64,000 nt of DNA from Linum tenue. Lineage: Eukaryota; Streptophyta; Magnoliopsida; Malpighiales; Linaceae. The first letter of the stretch is position 1, and every line of letters begins with the position of its first letter. The DNA is taken from positions 34,126,513 through 34,190,512 of the forward strand of contig CAMGYJ010000011.1 of the NCBI GenBank assembly GCA_946122785.1, read 5' to 3'. The notes under the pieces are model-generated. The model was not told the DNA's origin and did not search any database. It worked only from the letters and a program-made list of their open reading frames with translations. The position numbers were made by a program, and so were the translations under genes. This document shows, piece by piece, positions 35,627 to 46,705 of this stretch.

Positions 35627-35654
35627 CTAGCATAAACCCTGCCCTTTGGGCAGG
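35627..35654 (-). mobile_element. Helitron-like 3' terminus
   Basis: Minus strand reads CCTGCCCAAAGGGCAGGGTT then TATGCTAG, followed by T: a perfect 7-bp stem hairpin a few bases before CTAG (the CTRR rule) and a T target base. The 5' end (A|TC) was not located. Confidence 0.5.
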
Positions 35655-36741
35655 TAGTATTTCTTTAACAATGTAATCTATGAATATATGTAACATTACA
35701 AAAAATTTATTTGATTATAACAATATTTTAGTTCAAAATACTGAAAATGTTAAAAAAAAAACTATTCAATTGAAGTCAAGACTGAAACTTTCTCATCTTT
35801 CTTATTCGTATGCTTATTTTAAAGAGGTTTATTGCGTCTAGAATCTAGATCAAAATTATAACATTTTAGGTGTATTTGAGATCAATAATATTTATATAAT
35901 AAAATGTTATGTTTTCATGCTCGAACTGGTTGCTCAACCAGAAAGGGTAGCGGTTGATAGTTCAATGGTTAATCATTATAGAGTATTGCTAATCATTTAT
36001 AAAATCGTCCATGCATTATAACATAAAAGCCATAGTACACTAATTTAGAAGTGAATTTATCACTAATCATAAATAATTTCAAAAACCTATATCATCTACC
36101 ACCAAAAATATTGAATAAAATATTCAAACTATCTAACAAAGAAATCAAATTTTTTTTATTAAATTCAAGTTAGTAATAATGTGACAATCCGTAGTGAACC
36201 AAATAGAGGTGTCAAATAGGTTGAGAAATGAAGAAAATAAATTATAAATAAAATTAGTGATTGAGGTTGGATGGTTTTGGTTTATGTAAAAAATATATAT
36301 ATTAATATTTTATAGTTAAATAATAAACCACTGGGTCAATCAAGCTGGGGTGGTTCTTCTTAATTCACGTCAAATCGCTAAAATCGTTCAATGTATCATT
36401 AACCGTCCAATCAAATGAATCGAATCGCTATTGTAACTTATTTAGTGGTTTCGGTGCCCAACCGGTTATCCAGTTCGAGTTATATATATTCTAGATATGT
36501 TATTATTAATATAATTTTCTTATAAAGAAGAACATATTAAGCATCAAAGCTAAAAATCCAGTTTAAAAATGACCCAAAAGAACTATGGGGTCGTTTGGAG
36601 AATATGAGTTTAAATCTACAGATTATCAACAATCTAAAGATTCTAACTCTTCGGATTGTTGAAAATAAATTTTAAAATGTTTATTGTTTGGTAACTGTGA
36701 TTGTTTACAATCAAGTAAAATAAAAAAATTCATTTTATATT
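35655..36741. other. AT-rich sequence, possibly Helitron interior
   Basis: No coding capacity or repeat structure recognised. Ends exactly at the LTR start. Confidence 0.3.
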
Positions 36742-37229
36742 TGTTTGTGCCACGATACCTGCCGTGTACTACAGGAACCTCCTTTCTCCCGACGCCTGCC
36801 TGCACACACAAAGAGGAGGGCGCCTGGGCCCGTTAATCCTCCGACGCCAAAGTTAGTTCCCTTAGAGAGAGAAGTGTTCTTAGGTAGTAAATTAGGTGAG
36901 AGAGTCCAACCTGGGTTAATGCTACCAACTGCCCCTATTTATACTCACCGAACTCGAGGTTGATCTCCTCCACGTCACTGTTCTAATTTAATGCTCTGTG
37001 CCCCCTTTGCCAGACACCCAACTGCCTTGTCAGGCTCCTGACACGCGACAGTCGCCCGCAGGCAGTGGACCACCTGACAGCTGGTCTCCCTTTGGCTTTT
37101 AGTGTTTTATTCTTTGGGCCCTTCCCCTTGCTTGGGCCTGAGGGCTTCTAATGGAGCCCTTTTTGGGCCCTGGCCCCAATTCTTCTTTTTGGGGGCCCAA
37201 CTCCTAATTGCTGGGTAATACCCCCAACA
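36742..37229 (-). repeat. 3' LTR
   Basis: 488 bp, TGTTGGGGG...CACAAACA on the minus strand. Contains the same TATAAATAGGGG promoter word as the 5' LTR. Confidence 0.92.
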
Positions 37230-37233
37230 ATTA

Positions 37234-37241
37234 CCCCCCCC
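37234..37241 (-). promoter_or_regulatory. polypurine tract
   Basis: A run of 8 G on the minus strand, five to six bases before the 3' LTR: the expected position for plus-strand DNA priming. Confidence 0.65.
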
Positions 37242-37409
37242 AGTCAGGTGCTCATGGCTTCGCCTTTGAGCGCCTGGCTGATTCTCCTATTGCGGTCTGG
37301 CGTCCTCTTTGTTATGGGACGCATGCTCCTCGGCGCCCTATGTTGTATTCTTACTACCTTCATGGTTCGGGGGCACACTTGCTAATCCCCTTTCGCTGAC
37401 GGGCGTCCC

Positions 37410-37600
37410 GTCGTTGCTGCCGCTCCTTGCGATGCCTTTTCGTTTGTGTTTCTCGGACGCTAATGGCGCTTTCCGTGCAGGCGTCCCAATCCCTTATGCC
37501 CCGTCGTTGCTGCTGCTCCTTGCGATGCCTCTTCGTTTGTGTTTCTCGGACGGCTCCTAATGGCGCTTTCCGTGCAGGCGTCCCAAGCCCTTATGCCCCC
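37410..37600. repeat. 94-bp tandem duplication upstream of the antisense gene
   Basis: The unit GTCGTTGCTGC(C/T)GCTCCTTG ... AATGGCGCTTTCCGTGCAGG ... CTTATGCCCC is present twice. The inverted copy at about 48175-48275 has it once. Confidence 0.8.
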
Positions 37601-37753
37601 CTCGCGGGGGGAATTTTGACGTGAGTCCCACCTTTGGCTTGGCGGGAAAATGCGAAATTTCAAATTGAGAATTTAGAAAATTCGAATTTGAAATTTCGGA
37701 AATTCCAAGAAAGGGAAAGGTGGGGGAAGCTCAAAAGTCCGCCCGTGATATGG

Positions 37754-37806
37754 ACACGTGGAACGTCGGCGCGGGTCCTGTCGTGGACCTTCGCTCCCTT
37801 TAAATA
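37754..37806 (+). promoter_or_regulatory. internal promoter of the antisense gene: G-box and TATA-like
   Basis: ACACGTGG (G-box/ABRE core CACGTG at 37755-37760) lies about 40 bp before TTTAAATA (37799-37806). The ATG is at 37945 after a CT-rich leader. The same arrangement is kept in the inverted copy (CACGTG at 48010-48015). Function is inferred. Confidence 0.55.
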
Positions 37807-37944
37807 CCCCCTCCCCCTTAGTTCTTGTCACTTTCCACCATTCACTCTCTCTCTAAAGTTTCCTCTTACTTCTCTCTAGAGTCTGCTCTGACTTGTTTCT
37901 TGTCAGTCTCTGCAGCAACCGTCCTTTTACTTTGCCCCTCGAAA

Positions 37945-40422
37945 ATGTCTGCACAACCAGACAAGACTTCCGGCCAAGGCGCCTCAGGCGGCGACGCGAC
38001 TGGTGCGGGCGCCTCGGGAGCAGGTGGCGAGGCAAGTCGTCCAACTCAACGCGGTAAGGAATCTTCTTTCTTTCGTTGGTTGTGTTGCATTCGTTCTAGT
38101 TGCTTAGGGTAGGGCGTCACTTACCCCGCGTCCCCGTTGCGCCTGGATCGTTTGTTGGTTTAGAGGGGGCGCCTGCTTCGACATCGGCCGGACCATCAAG
38201 CTCCACGGCGCCCGGATTTCTGCCGACCGACGGATCCTATAAAATCACCACATGGGAGAAGTGCTTTCCCCCAGACCATCTACCAACGGAGACGGCCCAA
38301 TTGCCTTTCGAGGTGGCCGGGCCGAAGCATCAGTCGACGGTCACTTTGGCGCGCGTCCACGAACTTGTCACGAGCCTGCAACTGCCGCGCGACTGGTGGT
38401 ATGCGCCCCCCTCTCCTATCTCACGAGTGGGCGTCTGCGGGCCCAAGTGGATCGGGGTGTACCAGGAGTACTTCCGATTCGGGCTGCGCTTCCCCCTCGA
38501 CCACATTGTGGAGGGGATTCTGACGACGTGCGGCTGCTCATTGGGGCGCCTCTCCCCCTCTGTCATAACTATCGTGATCCTATTCAAGCTTAGGTGCCGG
38601 AAGAACAACGTGGAGCCCACCTTTAACTTGTTTAGGTATTTTTTCAAGATGGAGCCCCTCGACAACTGTTTATCGCTTCAGAAGCGGAAGAAGCGCCCGT
38701 ACCATTTTGTGTTACGATGTCCCAAACTCAACCGAAAATGGTTCAACGGCTTCTTTTTTATGAAGGCGTATCGGGATTCATTTTTTGAGAGTGGGGGCGC
38801 CTTCCTTAGGCAGTGGGAGTTGGGCCATATTGAGGAATTCAACTCGCCCGTGGTACTGTCTAAAGCCGAGAAAGAAGGCGCCCGCTTGATCTGTGCGGAG
38901 GAGAGTGTGGACTTGCGTCCTGCGGAGAATCGTCCTCCCATTATTCAGGCGTATTACAATGATGGTCTGTAGGCGCCTAGGTGTTATGTGTTCCGTGGGT
39001 TGTGTTTTCTTTGTGCTTTGACTAACTATGTTTGCCATTGTGCAGGATCGGATTACTCCAGTATCGCCAAGCTGATGAAAAGTCGGCTTGCTGCGATGGC
39101 TGCGGGCTCGCCGCCGCCGGTTCAACAAGAGGCGCCCGAACCGGCCGCCAACCAATCGGAGGCGCCCACTGCTCCCCCCAGGAAGAAGAAGAGGGCAGTG
39201 AAGGGAGGCACCGTACGTGCGAAGACTGCCAGCGTGGCGTCTTCCGCTCCGGAGGAAGGTGAAGGGGCGCCTAACTCCGATCCCGCGGAGCAAGAAGTTA
39301 ACTCCGCTGAAGAAGAAGCAGAGGAGCCTCTGCTCCGGCGGGGGAAGAGGGCTGGTTCTCCCTTAGCCTCTGCCAGCAAAAGGGCTGACAGAGGAAAGGG
39401 GAAAGTGGGCGCCGATGCTGACGCCGGCGAGGAGGTGGAGGTGGAGGAGGAAGCGGGGGAGGACGCCCACTTACACCTCAACGAAGAGGGGCGCTATGTT
39501 GGCCCCGATGGGCGTCCTCCCATCTTCCGGCCACGCCGCGCCGATGTTGGGCGCGTCAACCTGAATTGTTCCCCCTTGGTTGCCGTCGACCGAGGTTGTG
39601 CCATGGGCTTGGCGATTGCGGCCGCCAAGTCATGGCAGGTGCCGTCCGAGGTGAACGGGGATCACCTCTTTGCTGAGTTGGCCCAAGTGGGCGCCAAGGT
39701 ACATGCTCTTCTACCTGTGTTTTCTTGAGATTGAGGGAATGTTCTGTTACTTGTACCATTTGCTGACTTCTTTCTAAATCATGTAGATCCTCCTCTTTGC
39801 CGAGAGAGGCGCCCGACGCCTCAACGAGACGAGACGGGAGGCGCTCGAGGCCTCCTCTTCTGCTTCCCAGATGAAGCTGGACCTGGAAAACGCAACTGCA
39901 CGCCGCGAGCAGTTTGCGAAAGAGTGTGAGGAGGCCCAGATGACTGCGGCCATGGAGGTGTCGCGCCTTCAGGGCGCCCTCGAGGATGAGCGGAAGAAGT
40001 CGGCGGATCTCCAAGCGGAGAAGGATGCGTTGGCGCAGGAGGTGGGCGCCCACGCCAGCGAAATAGACATCCTCAAGGAGGAGAAGAAGAGGCTGCAGGA
40101 CGCCTGCAAGGACGCTAAGAAATCCTTGAAGGAGGCCCGGAAAGAAATTTCCGACTTGCGGCGCTCTTTGGACAACTTCGAGGAGTCGGAGGCTGGGAAA
40201 GGGATGTGCGCCAACGCTATTCTGACCGGCCTTGAGATTTTGAAGGTGAAGTTGCAGCAGGACCACCCCGACCACACTTGGGATCTTACAGAGATGGCCG
40301 AGTACGTGATCGGCGGATTGGAGACGCCTCGCGGGACGAGTGGGGCGCCCCAGCCTTCTGCTCCTACTTCTCCTTCTCCGAGGGCGGCTGGTGCGGAGGA
40401 CGCCAACTCCGGCGCAGCGTAG
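37945..40422 (+). CDS. antisense extra gene of the Tat element (putative gypsy-type transposon protein), 4 exons
   Basis: Exons 37945-38053, 38164-38964, 39046-39698 and 39787-40422 join with GT-AG introns and matching phases to an open frame of 732 aa ending at TAG 40420. Residues about 40-80 are Ser/Ala/Gly-rich. About 85-300 form a conserved block (ITTWEKCFPP, PPSPISRVGVCGPKW, RFGLRFPLDHIVEGIL, LFRYFFKMEPL) that I associate with the Pfam 'putative gypsy type transposon' (Transposase_28-like) domain. Then come a Pro/Ala/Lys segment with basic clusters (PPRKKKRAVKGG) and acidic stretches. Residues ~525-670 form a long coiled coil (ERKKSADLQAEKDALAQEVG). Such genes accompany Tat-lineage elements opposite to gag-pol; their role is unknown. 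The frame is intact although gag-pol is not. It ends convergent with integrase. Confidence 0.75.
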
Positions 40423-40559
40423 AGGATGGGCGTATTGCTTTTGCTTTCTTTCTCTCTGTCGTACTACTTGTATCTTTTTTTTTGAATATAAAGACGTTTC
40501 TTGCATCATTCTTATCGTTTGCTTGACTTATATTGTTTTTATGGGGGTGGATGAAATGA

Positions 40560-40880
40560 GGCCCCTGTGTGGTTGCGGGCGCAAAGTTGGGCGCATTTAT
40601 GTTTCACGTGAGGGCGCAATGTTAGGGCGCTTTTGCAAAAGATGGGCGCGAGATGTGGCGCTTTAACTAACTCGGTATTGCCGGGCGCGATGTTGGGGCG
40701 CTTTTGTGTCATACGAAACAATTAAACCGAACACGAAATCACTATTGGGGCGCTATAGAATGGGCGCTTTAGTCACAATACGGCGCTACTTTTCGGGCGC
40801 TTTAGTCACAACACAAACACTCCTACATGATTGTCTTAACACAAAACAAACACTTTCATAACTCCATCCTCTTTCGCGCC
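40560..40880. repeat. GGGCGC word cluster between convergent genes
   Basis: Ten GGGCGC words on the plus strand within about 250 bp, several followed by TTT. They lie between the stop of the antisense gene (40422) and the stop of integrase (40883). Unit spacing is irregular, so this is not a simple tandem repeat. Confidence 0.7.
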
Positions 40881-40882
40881 CG

Positions 40883-42217
40883 TCAAATCGAGGCGTCTTC
40901 TCCAGATATGGCGCCCGCCAAGTAAGGGCGCAGGTTTTGCGCATTCCACGTCCTTTTCACTACTCGGCCATCAGTATGCTCTAACTTGAACGTACTGGGT
41001 CCTACCATCTCCCGGACTCGATATGGGCCTTTCCATTTTGGTGCCAACTTCCCTTCGCGGGCGTCGGGGCGAAAGTCACGTTTAAGGACCAGGGCGCCTT
41101 CTGTGATCCCATGGGCACGCATCTTTTTGTTGTAGTACCGGGCCACCTGCCTCTTCGTTTTTTCCAGGCAGATCGGCGCTACTTCCCTCACCTCGTCTAC
41201 CATGTCTAAGTCATTCGACCGTGCCTCGTCATTGTCATTTGGATCGTACTGGGCAACGCGGTAACTCGGGGTGTTGAGTTCCACCGGAATGACTGCATCG
41301 CTCCCGTAGGTGAGGGCAAAGGGCGTTTCTCCTGTGGCGGTTTTGTAGGTAGTACGATGCGCCCACAGGACACTTGGCAGTTCTTCCACCCATCTTCCCT
41401 TGGCGCCTGTCAGTCGTGTGTGTAGGCCATGAAGAATGCTTTTGTTAGCTGCCTCTGCTTGACCATTTGCTTGTGGGTAGGCCACCGACGAGAAACGGAA
41501 CACAACCCCGTTGTCGTCACAAAACTCTATGAATTTTTTGCAATCGAACTGTTTTCCATGATCCGTGACGATGGATTCAGGCAGGCCAAACCGAGTGAAT
41601 ATGTTTTTCCTAGTGAACTTGCGCACCTGGGCCTCTGTGACTGTGGCCAAGGGTTCCGCCTCTATCCATTTGGAGAAGTAGTCGACCGCCACTATCAAGT
41701 ACTTCATTTGACCGGGCGCCTTGGGAAAAGGGCCCAAAAGGTCCATGCCCCACTGGGCGAACGGTCAGGCTCCTACATTGCCTTGCATGGGCGCTTCCGG
41801 AATGTGGATGTCATTTGCATGGATTTGGCACTGGTGACAGGCGCCTACGTGTGCCTTTGCATCTCGCCTCATCGTTGGCCAGTAAAACCCCTGTCGCAGG
41901 AATGTTTTTTCCAGACTTCGGGCGCCCGCGTGCATGCCGCAGGTCCCCCCATGTACCTCCTCGATTGCCCCCCTGCTTTCCTCCTCGTTTAGGCACCTTA
42001 AATAAGCCCCTGTATGAGATCGTTTGTACAGCTGTCCCTCGATTATGGAGTATCTGGCCGCCTTGCGGCGGAGGCGCCAAGCTTCCTTCTGATCGTCAGG
42101 CACCACGCCTTGGGTTAGGAACAGAACGATGGGTGCCATCCATCCGGACCCGGCGTCCCCACTGGTTAAGGTAGCGACCAAGTGTTCACGAGGTGCCTCA
42201 GAGGTGACTATGACCTT
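40883..42217 (-). pseudogene. Tat element integrase
   Basis: The H2C2 zinc-binding region (HGGTCGMHAGARSL ... CHQCQ) lies at about 41970-41820. The rve core follows with catalytic Asp in VDYFSKW, Asp in VTDHGKQF and Glu in ANGQAEAANKS (about 41685-41450). The C-terminal GPYRVREMVGPSTFKLEH region ends at TGA/TAG near 40883. An in-frame TGA at 41765-41767 separates the zinc finger from the core, and another TGA at 42218-42220 separates it from RNase H. Catalytic residues are present but the protein is broken. Function: insertion of the cDNA copy into the nuclear genome. Confidence 0.88.
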
Positions 42218-42220
42218 TCA

Positions 42221-42629
42221 CTCCTCCTCGAAATCTACTGCCGTTGCTAGCTTGGATAAAGCGTCAGCATTGGCATTCTCTTCTCGTGGGACGTGTATGA
42301 AGGAGATTTCTCCGAACCACGCCCCCAGCTCTCGCACTCTTCGCACGTACCCCTCCAGTGCTTCCTCCTTAACTTCAAAGACGCCATTAAGTTGATTGAC
42401 CACAAGGGCCGAATCGGATCTGATCTGGACCCTTTGGGCGCCCAATTCCTTGACCATACTCATGCCGGCGATGACTGCTTCATACTCGGCAACATTGTTT
42501 GTTTTCAGCTTTGCGAATCGCAACGCCACTTCGTGCATCGCACCGCCTGGGCTTATCATCACGATGCTTGCTCCTGCGCCCGTACGACTGGCGGCTCCAT
42601 CCACCTGCACTTGCCAACAATCATTCGTG
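42221..42629 (-). pseudogene. second, archaeal-type RNase H of the Tat element
   Basis: The frame 42610-42221 begins MQVDGAASRTGAGASIV and contains NNVAEYEAVIAGM, IRSDSALVVNQL and NADALSKLA, matching the D-E-D-D RNase H fold. It is separate from the RNase H fused to the RT, and two RNase H domains mark the Tat lineage. A frame break near 42640 separates it from upstream pol. Confidence 0.85.
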
Positions 42630-42639
42630 CCCCTCTCTG

Positions 42640-43843
42640 ATTCTGCGACCCCTCAGCAATGAAATCGGCCAAGACTTGTGCTTTTATCGCCGGTCGGGGC
42701 GCATACTTGATGTCAAACTCACTCAACTGTACTGCCACTTGACTAGGCGTCTGGCCACATCCATGGATCCCAAAGTAGACTTCAACGGTAAATTGGTGAG
42801 CACCACAATGGTGTGCGCCTGGAAGTATGGTCTTAGCTTGGTCGCCACCATCACAACCGCCAAAGCAGCTTTCTCTAAGGGCGCATATCGCCCTTCGTGG
42901 GCAACCATGGTGCGTCTGACATAGTACACCGGCCTTTCCTCTCCGGAGTGGGCTTCCTTTGAGACAAGCACCGCGCTTACCGAAACTTCTGACACATCGA
43001 TATAGAGATACAATGTTTCACCCACCTTGGGCGCCGTCATCACCGTTGGTGCAGCTAGGAGTTGCTTCAGCTCCTCAAACGCTGCATCACACTCGGCAGT
43101 CCACCGGAAACGTACTGCCTTTTTGAGCGTCCGGAAGAAAGGGGCTGCTTTGTCCCCAGATCGGGGAATGAAGTGCCCAGGGCCGCTAACCTTCCTGCCA
43201 GACCTTGTACTTCTTTGGGCGCTTTTGGCGGAGCTAGTTGAAGAACGGCGTCCACCTGTTTCGGGTTGGCCTCAATGCCTCGCTTAGTAATCATGAATCC
43301 CAGTAACTTGCCTGCCTCGGCGCCAAATACACACTTAAGTGGGTTGAGGCGGAGCCTGTGCGCCCGCATGGCCTGGAACGTTTCCCGCAAGTCGTCAAGG
43401 TGGTCTTCGCGCCTTCGACTTTTGACAATCAAGTCGTCCACGTAGGCTTCCATATTTCGACCAATCTGCTGGCGGGAGACCATGTTGACCATCCTCTGAT
43501 AAGTGGCGCCTGCATTTTTTAGCCCAAACGCCATGACCCGATAGCAAAAGTTTCCGAAGGGCGTCATGAAGGCCGTTTTGGGCTGATCTTCCTCCGCCAT
43601 CGGGATCTGGTGGTACCCCGAGAACATGTCCACAAAGCTCAGCATCTCATGATACGCCGTGGCATCCACCAGTTGGTCTATTCGGGGCATTGGATAGGCG
43701 TCCGTTGGACACGCTCTGTTGAGGCTTGTGTAATCTACACACATTCTCCAATCCCCTGACGGTTTCGGCACAAAAACCACATTTGACAGCCACGTGACAT
43801 AGGATGTTTGTTCGACCAAATTGGCGCCCATGAGCTTATCCAC
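42640..43843 (-). pseudogene. Tat element reverse transcriptase and first RNase H
   Basis: RT: WRMCVDYTSLNRACP, FVDMFSGYHQIPM, TPFGNFCYRVMAFGLKNAG and the catalytic YVDDLIVKS (about 43450). It continues to PKQVDAVL; a frameshift near 43160 moves the rest to another frame. RNase H: LYLYIDVSEVSVSAVLV to RPYFQAHTIVVLT (43043-42800), then a further frame break near 42735. It copies the element RNA in virus-like particles. All RT motifs are present, but the reading frame is interrupted at least twice. Confidence 0.88.
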
Positions 43844-43844
43844 T

Positions 43845-44781
43845 TCGATCCTGAGCGCCGCCTCCTTTTCGCCGATAAGTTTCTCTGTTTCTGCTGTACG
43901 GGGCCCTTACCTTCTTCGACCGCCAGTCGATGCACGGCCGTTTCGGGGGTGACGCCCGACATTTCCAATGCACTCCAGGCGAAGAGTTCCGCGAACTCCT
44001 TCAAAAGGGCGACGATGCGTTCTTTCATTTCGTCGGGCGCCTCCGCCGATATTCTCACTTGTCTTTCAGGGCGCTCCTCGTCTAATGCCACCATAAGTTC
44101 CTTGTCAGCCGCCTCGGCTCGGGGCGCCTCTTCTGCCGCAGCTTCCATCACGTTGACTGCTTCGGAGCACCTCCGCTTCCGTCCCGTTTCTTTCGCATAA
44201 CGCGGGGTGCCCCGCCCCCGTGCTACACCTACCCCTTGTGGCGCAATGAATTTCAACGTTTGATGGCAAGTGGAGGCTACCCCATTAAACAAGGCCAGGA
44301 GAGGTCTCCCCAGAATCGCATTGTACGGTGACGGGCAGTCCACTATTCCAAAATCGATGGCCCGCGTCACCCTTTTCTCCCCATCCCCCAAGGTAACCGG
44401 CAGGTGCACTCGCCCTATTACCCTAGCGGGCGCCCCCGAAAAGCCAACAAGCACCGACTCGGATGGCCTGATGAGTTCCGGTGATAGTTGCATGCGGACC
44501 ACCGTGTCCTTGAACAACACATCCATCGAACTTCCCGTGTCCACAAGCATTCTCCTGACTTGGCACCCCGCCACCACTCCTTGAATTTCTAGGGCGTCCA
44601 TAGATGGGAGCATGCATGCTTCTTCTGGCGCCCTATTGAAGCTGATGTCTACCGCCTCTTGAACGTCTGCCGAAGCTGCCCTTAAGCGGCGATTTGCTTC
44701 TATTTTCTCCCTTAAGTCCATCATCCCTGAAATAGCCTCTATAGTCAGGCGCACCCGTCCGGGCGCGTTTTCTTGGTCGAG
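43845..44781 (-). pseudogene. Tat element aspartic protease region
   Basis: The frame continuing from gag contains VRRMLVDTGSSMDVLF (aspartic protease D-T-G-S) at about 44550-44500 and RAIDFGIVDCPSPYNAILGR, as in plant gypsy proteases. A linker with EKGPVQQKQRNL-type sequence leads to the RT. A single-base frameshift near 43870 breaks the link. A TAG (44782-44784) in the same frame separates it from gag. Confidence 0.82.
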
Positions 44782-44784
44782 CTA

Positions 44785-46179
44785 GTATGGCGGGGGTGGT
44801 AGCTCTTCTTTTTCTCTTTCCACACCGGCCACACAGGCCCTGTGTACTCTTTCTTCGGGCTTCTTGACGAAGTCATTGAGCATCCCCCTGTCGGCCAGGC
44901 CTTGCAACTCGGTTTTCAGTTGATAACAGTCAGCTGTATGGTGCCCCACCTCTCGATGGAAGTCACAATATCGATCTAGGTTTCGCTCGTTGGGCTGTCC
45001 TCTCATCGGGCCCGGCCACCTGATATGATACCCCTTTTCTTTGACATGTTGGAGTACGTTTTTCAGCGTATCATTATACTCAGCAAAGGATCCCCTGGGC
45101 GCCGGGCGTCCGATGTCCATTCTCCTGGGTGGGGGGGGGGGGGGGGGATTTGCGGGCGCATAGCCCGACCCGCTCGCAAAGTGCGGCCTCCTTGTCGTCT
45201 CCGCCTCTTCTCCCTTCGCCTTCCGTCTGTCGGCCCTCCTGGCCGCCAAAGTTTATTCGAGCATGATTACCTTCTGCACTCTGCGATCCAGATCTTCGGT
45301 GCACACCACATCTCTCTTCGCCAGCGATCTGCACAACTCCTCGCTGGTGGTGCATTCATTAAGACACACCCCTAACACCGATGGCTGCGCATCCTTCACC
45401 GCCAAGGCCACAGATAACCACCTCTCGTAGAATTTCCTCAACGCCTCTCCATCTCTTTGTTTGATCTTGAACAGGGCGCCTATGGTCAGGGTGCGACGTT
45501 TCCTGCTGGCGAACTTCGCGAGAAACATCTCCGCAAACTGCTCGAAGCACTCAATGTGCCCCTCTTCAATCTGATAATACCAATCGAGGACCACGCCCGC
45601 GAAAGTTGACGGGAACACTTTGCACAGTGTGGCGTCTGTGCTGTTGTAAAGCTGCATCTTGGTAAAGTAACCGTTGAGGTGGTCCTCCGGATCAGCGGTC
45701 CCATCGTAGGTGGGGAGTGGGGGAATGTTGGTTCCCGCTGGCTCCGTTAGTATGTTTCGCGCCAAAGGTTGTCTCACGGGTCCGTGACGAGACAGGCGCC
45801 CCAAAATTCCCCCATTCCATCCTCCTGTTTCCGGCCCGTCGTACTCTCGCGGGCGCCACAAGCTGGGGCGCCTCTTGTATTCCGACTCACTTTCCGTCTC
45901 CGCAACCCTTTCCCTTTTCTTCGTTGGACTGGGCGTCATCCCTCCACCCCTCTTTAGGGCGTCGACCTCCCTCCGAAGTACCTCGATTGCTCTGTCTTGG
46001 TCTTCAATGATTCTGAACAGTTCTCTCTTTGTCATCAAGGCGCCTTCCGATCCCCGAAACATGTCGTCGCTCTCCTCTCCTTCCTCCATCTCGGGCGCCA
46101 GCCCCCTTAATCGCTCCGATTGGTCCTCCGTGATTTCCTCCCTTTCCATCTCCTCGTTTAACGCCGCCTCCTCACTCAT
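44785..46179 (-). pseudogene. Tat element gag
   Basis: Starts MSEEAALNEEMEREE, 36 bp inside the LTR. After a charged N-terminus comes the retrotransposon gag domain (YDGTADPEDHLNGYFTKM, FPSTFAGVVLDWYYQ, FEQFAEMFLAKFA, LTIGALFKIKQRDGE) at about residues 170-280. A zinc-knuckle-like CDFHREVGHHTADC lies near 44950; the C-x2-H-x4-H-x4-C form is usual in Tat gags. A TAA at 45253-45255 interrupts the frame. A CCC/G homopolymer (about 45129-45147) encodes a proline run and is prone to slippage. Gag forms the virus-like particle. Confidence 0.85.
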
Positions 46180-46189
46180 GATTTCTGGT

Positions 46190-46215
46190 TATATTCCCCT
46201 ATCTGGCGCGCCAAT
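46190..46215 (-). promoter_or_regulatory. primer-binding site region
   Basis: Minus-strand ATTGGCGCGCCAGATAGGGG directly follows the 5' LTR. Tat elements often have TTGGCGCC-type PBS; the matching tRNA was not determined. Confidence 0.55.
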
Positions 46216-46705
46216 TGTTTGTGCCACGATACCCGCCGTGTACTACAGGAACCTCCTTTCTCCCGACGCCTGCCTGCACACACAAAGAGGAGGGCGCCTG
46301 GGCCCGTTAATCCTCCGACGCCCAAGTTAGTTCCCTTAGAGAGAGAAGTGTTCTTAGGTAGTAAATTAGGTGAGAGAGTCCAACCTGGGTTAATGCTACC
46401 AACTGCCCCTATTTATACTCACCGAACTCGAGGTTGATCTCCTCCACGTCACTGTTCTAATTTAATGCTCTGTGCCCCCTTTGCCAGACACCCAACTGCC
46501 TTGTCAGGCTCCTAACACGCGACAGGCGCCCGCAGGCAGTGGACCACCTGACAGCTGATCTCCCTTTGGCTTTTAGTGTTTTATTCTTTGGGCCCTTCCT
46601 CTTGCTTGGGCCTGAGGGCTTCTAATGGAGCCCTTTTTGGGCCCTGGCCCCCAATTCTTCTTTTTGGGGGGCCCAACTCCTAATTGCTGGGTAATACCCC
46701 CAACA
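46216..46705 (-). repeat. 5' LTR
   Basis: 490 bp. Minus-strand TATAAAT (complement at 46411-46417) marks the promoter. Confidence 0.92.

Larger units (their letters stand above)
36742..46705 (-). mobile_element. Tat-lineage Ty3/gypsy LTR retrotransposon, 9.96 kb
   Basis: Two LTRs (36742-37229 and 46216-46705) differ by eye at about six substitutions plus two single-base indels, so the copy is fairly young. Sense genes on the minus strand run gag, protease, RT, RNase H, a second (archaeal-type) RNase H, integrase. A dual RNase H and an opposite-strand extra gene between pol and the 3' LTR are hallmarks of the plant Tat (Ogre/Retand-like) lineage. PBS-like TTGGCGCGCCAGATAGGGG follows the 5' LTR and a G-rich polypurine tract precedes the 3' LTR. 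Flanks do not match (ATATT left, CTTAC right); the true partner of CTTAC is GTAAG at 48937-48941, so the locus is rearranged. GGGCGC words are unusually frequent throughout. Confidence 0.93.

Noticed and set aside
39556..40509. 317-aa minus-strand frame opposite the antisense gene
   Set aside because: Shadow of the coiled-coil-coding exons 3-4; it crosses the intron and has no recognisable domain.
41429..42174. Plus-strand frames opposite integrase
   Set aside because: Shadows of the integrase and zinc-finger region, which has clear catalytic motifs on the minus strand.
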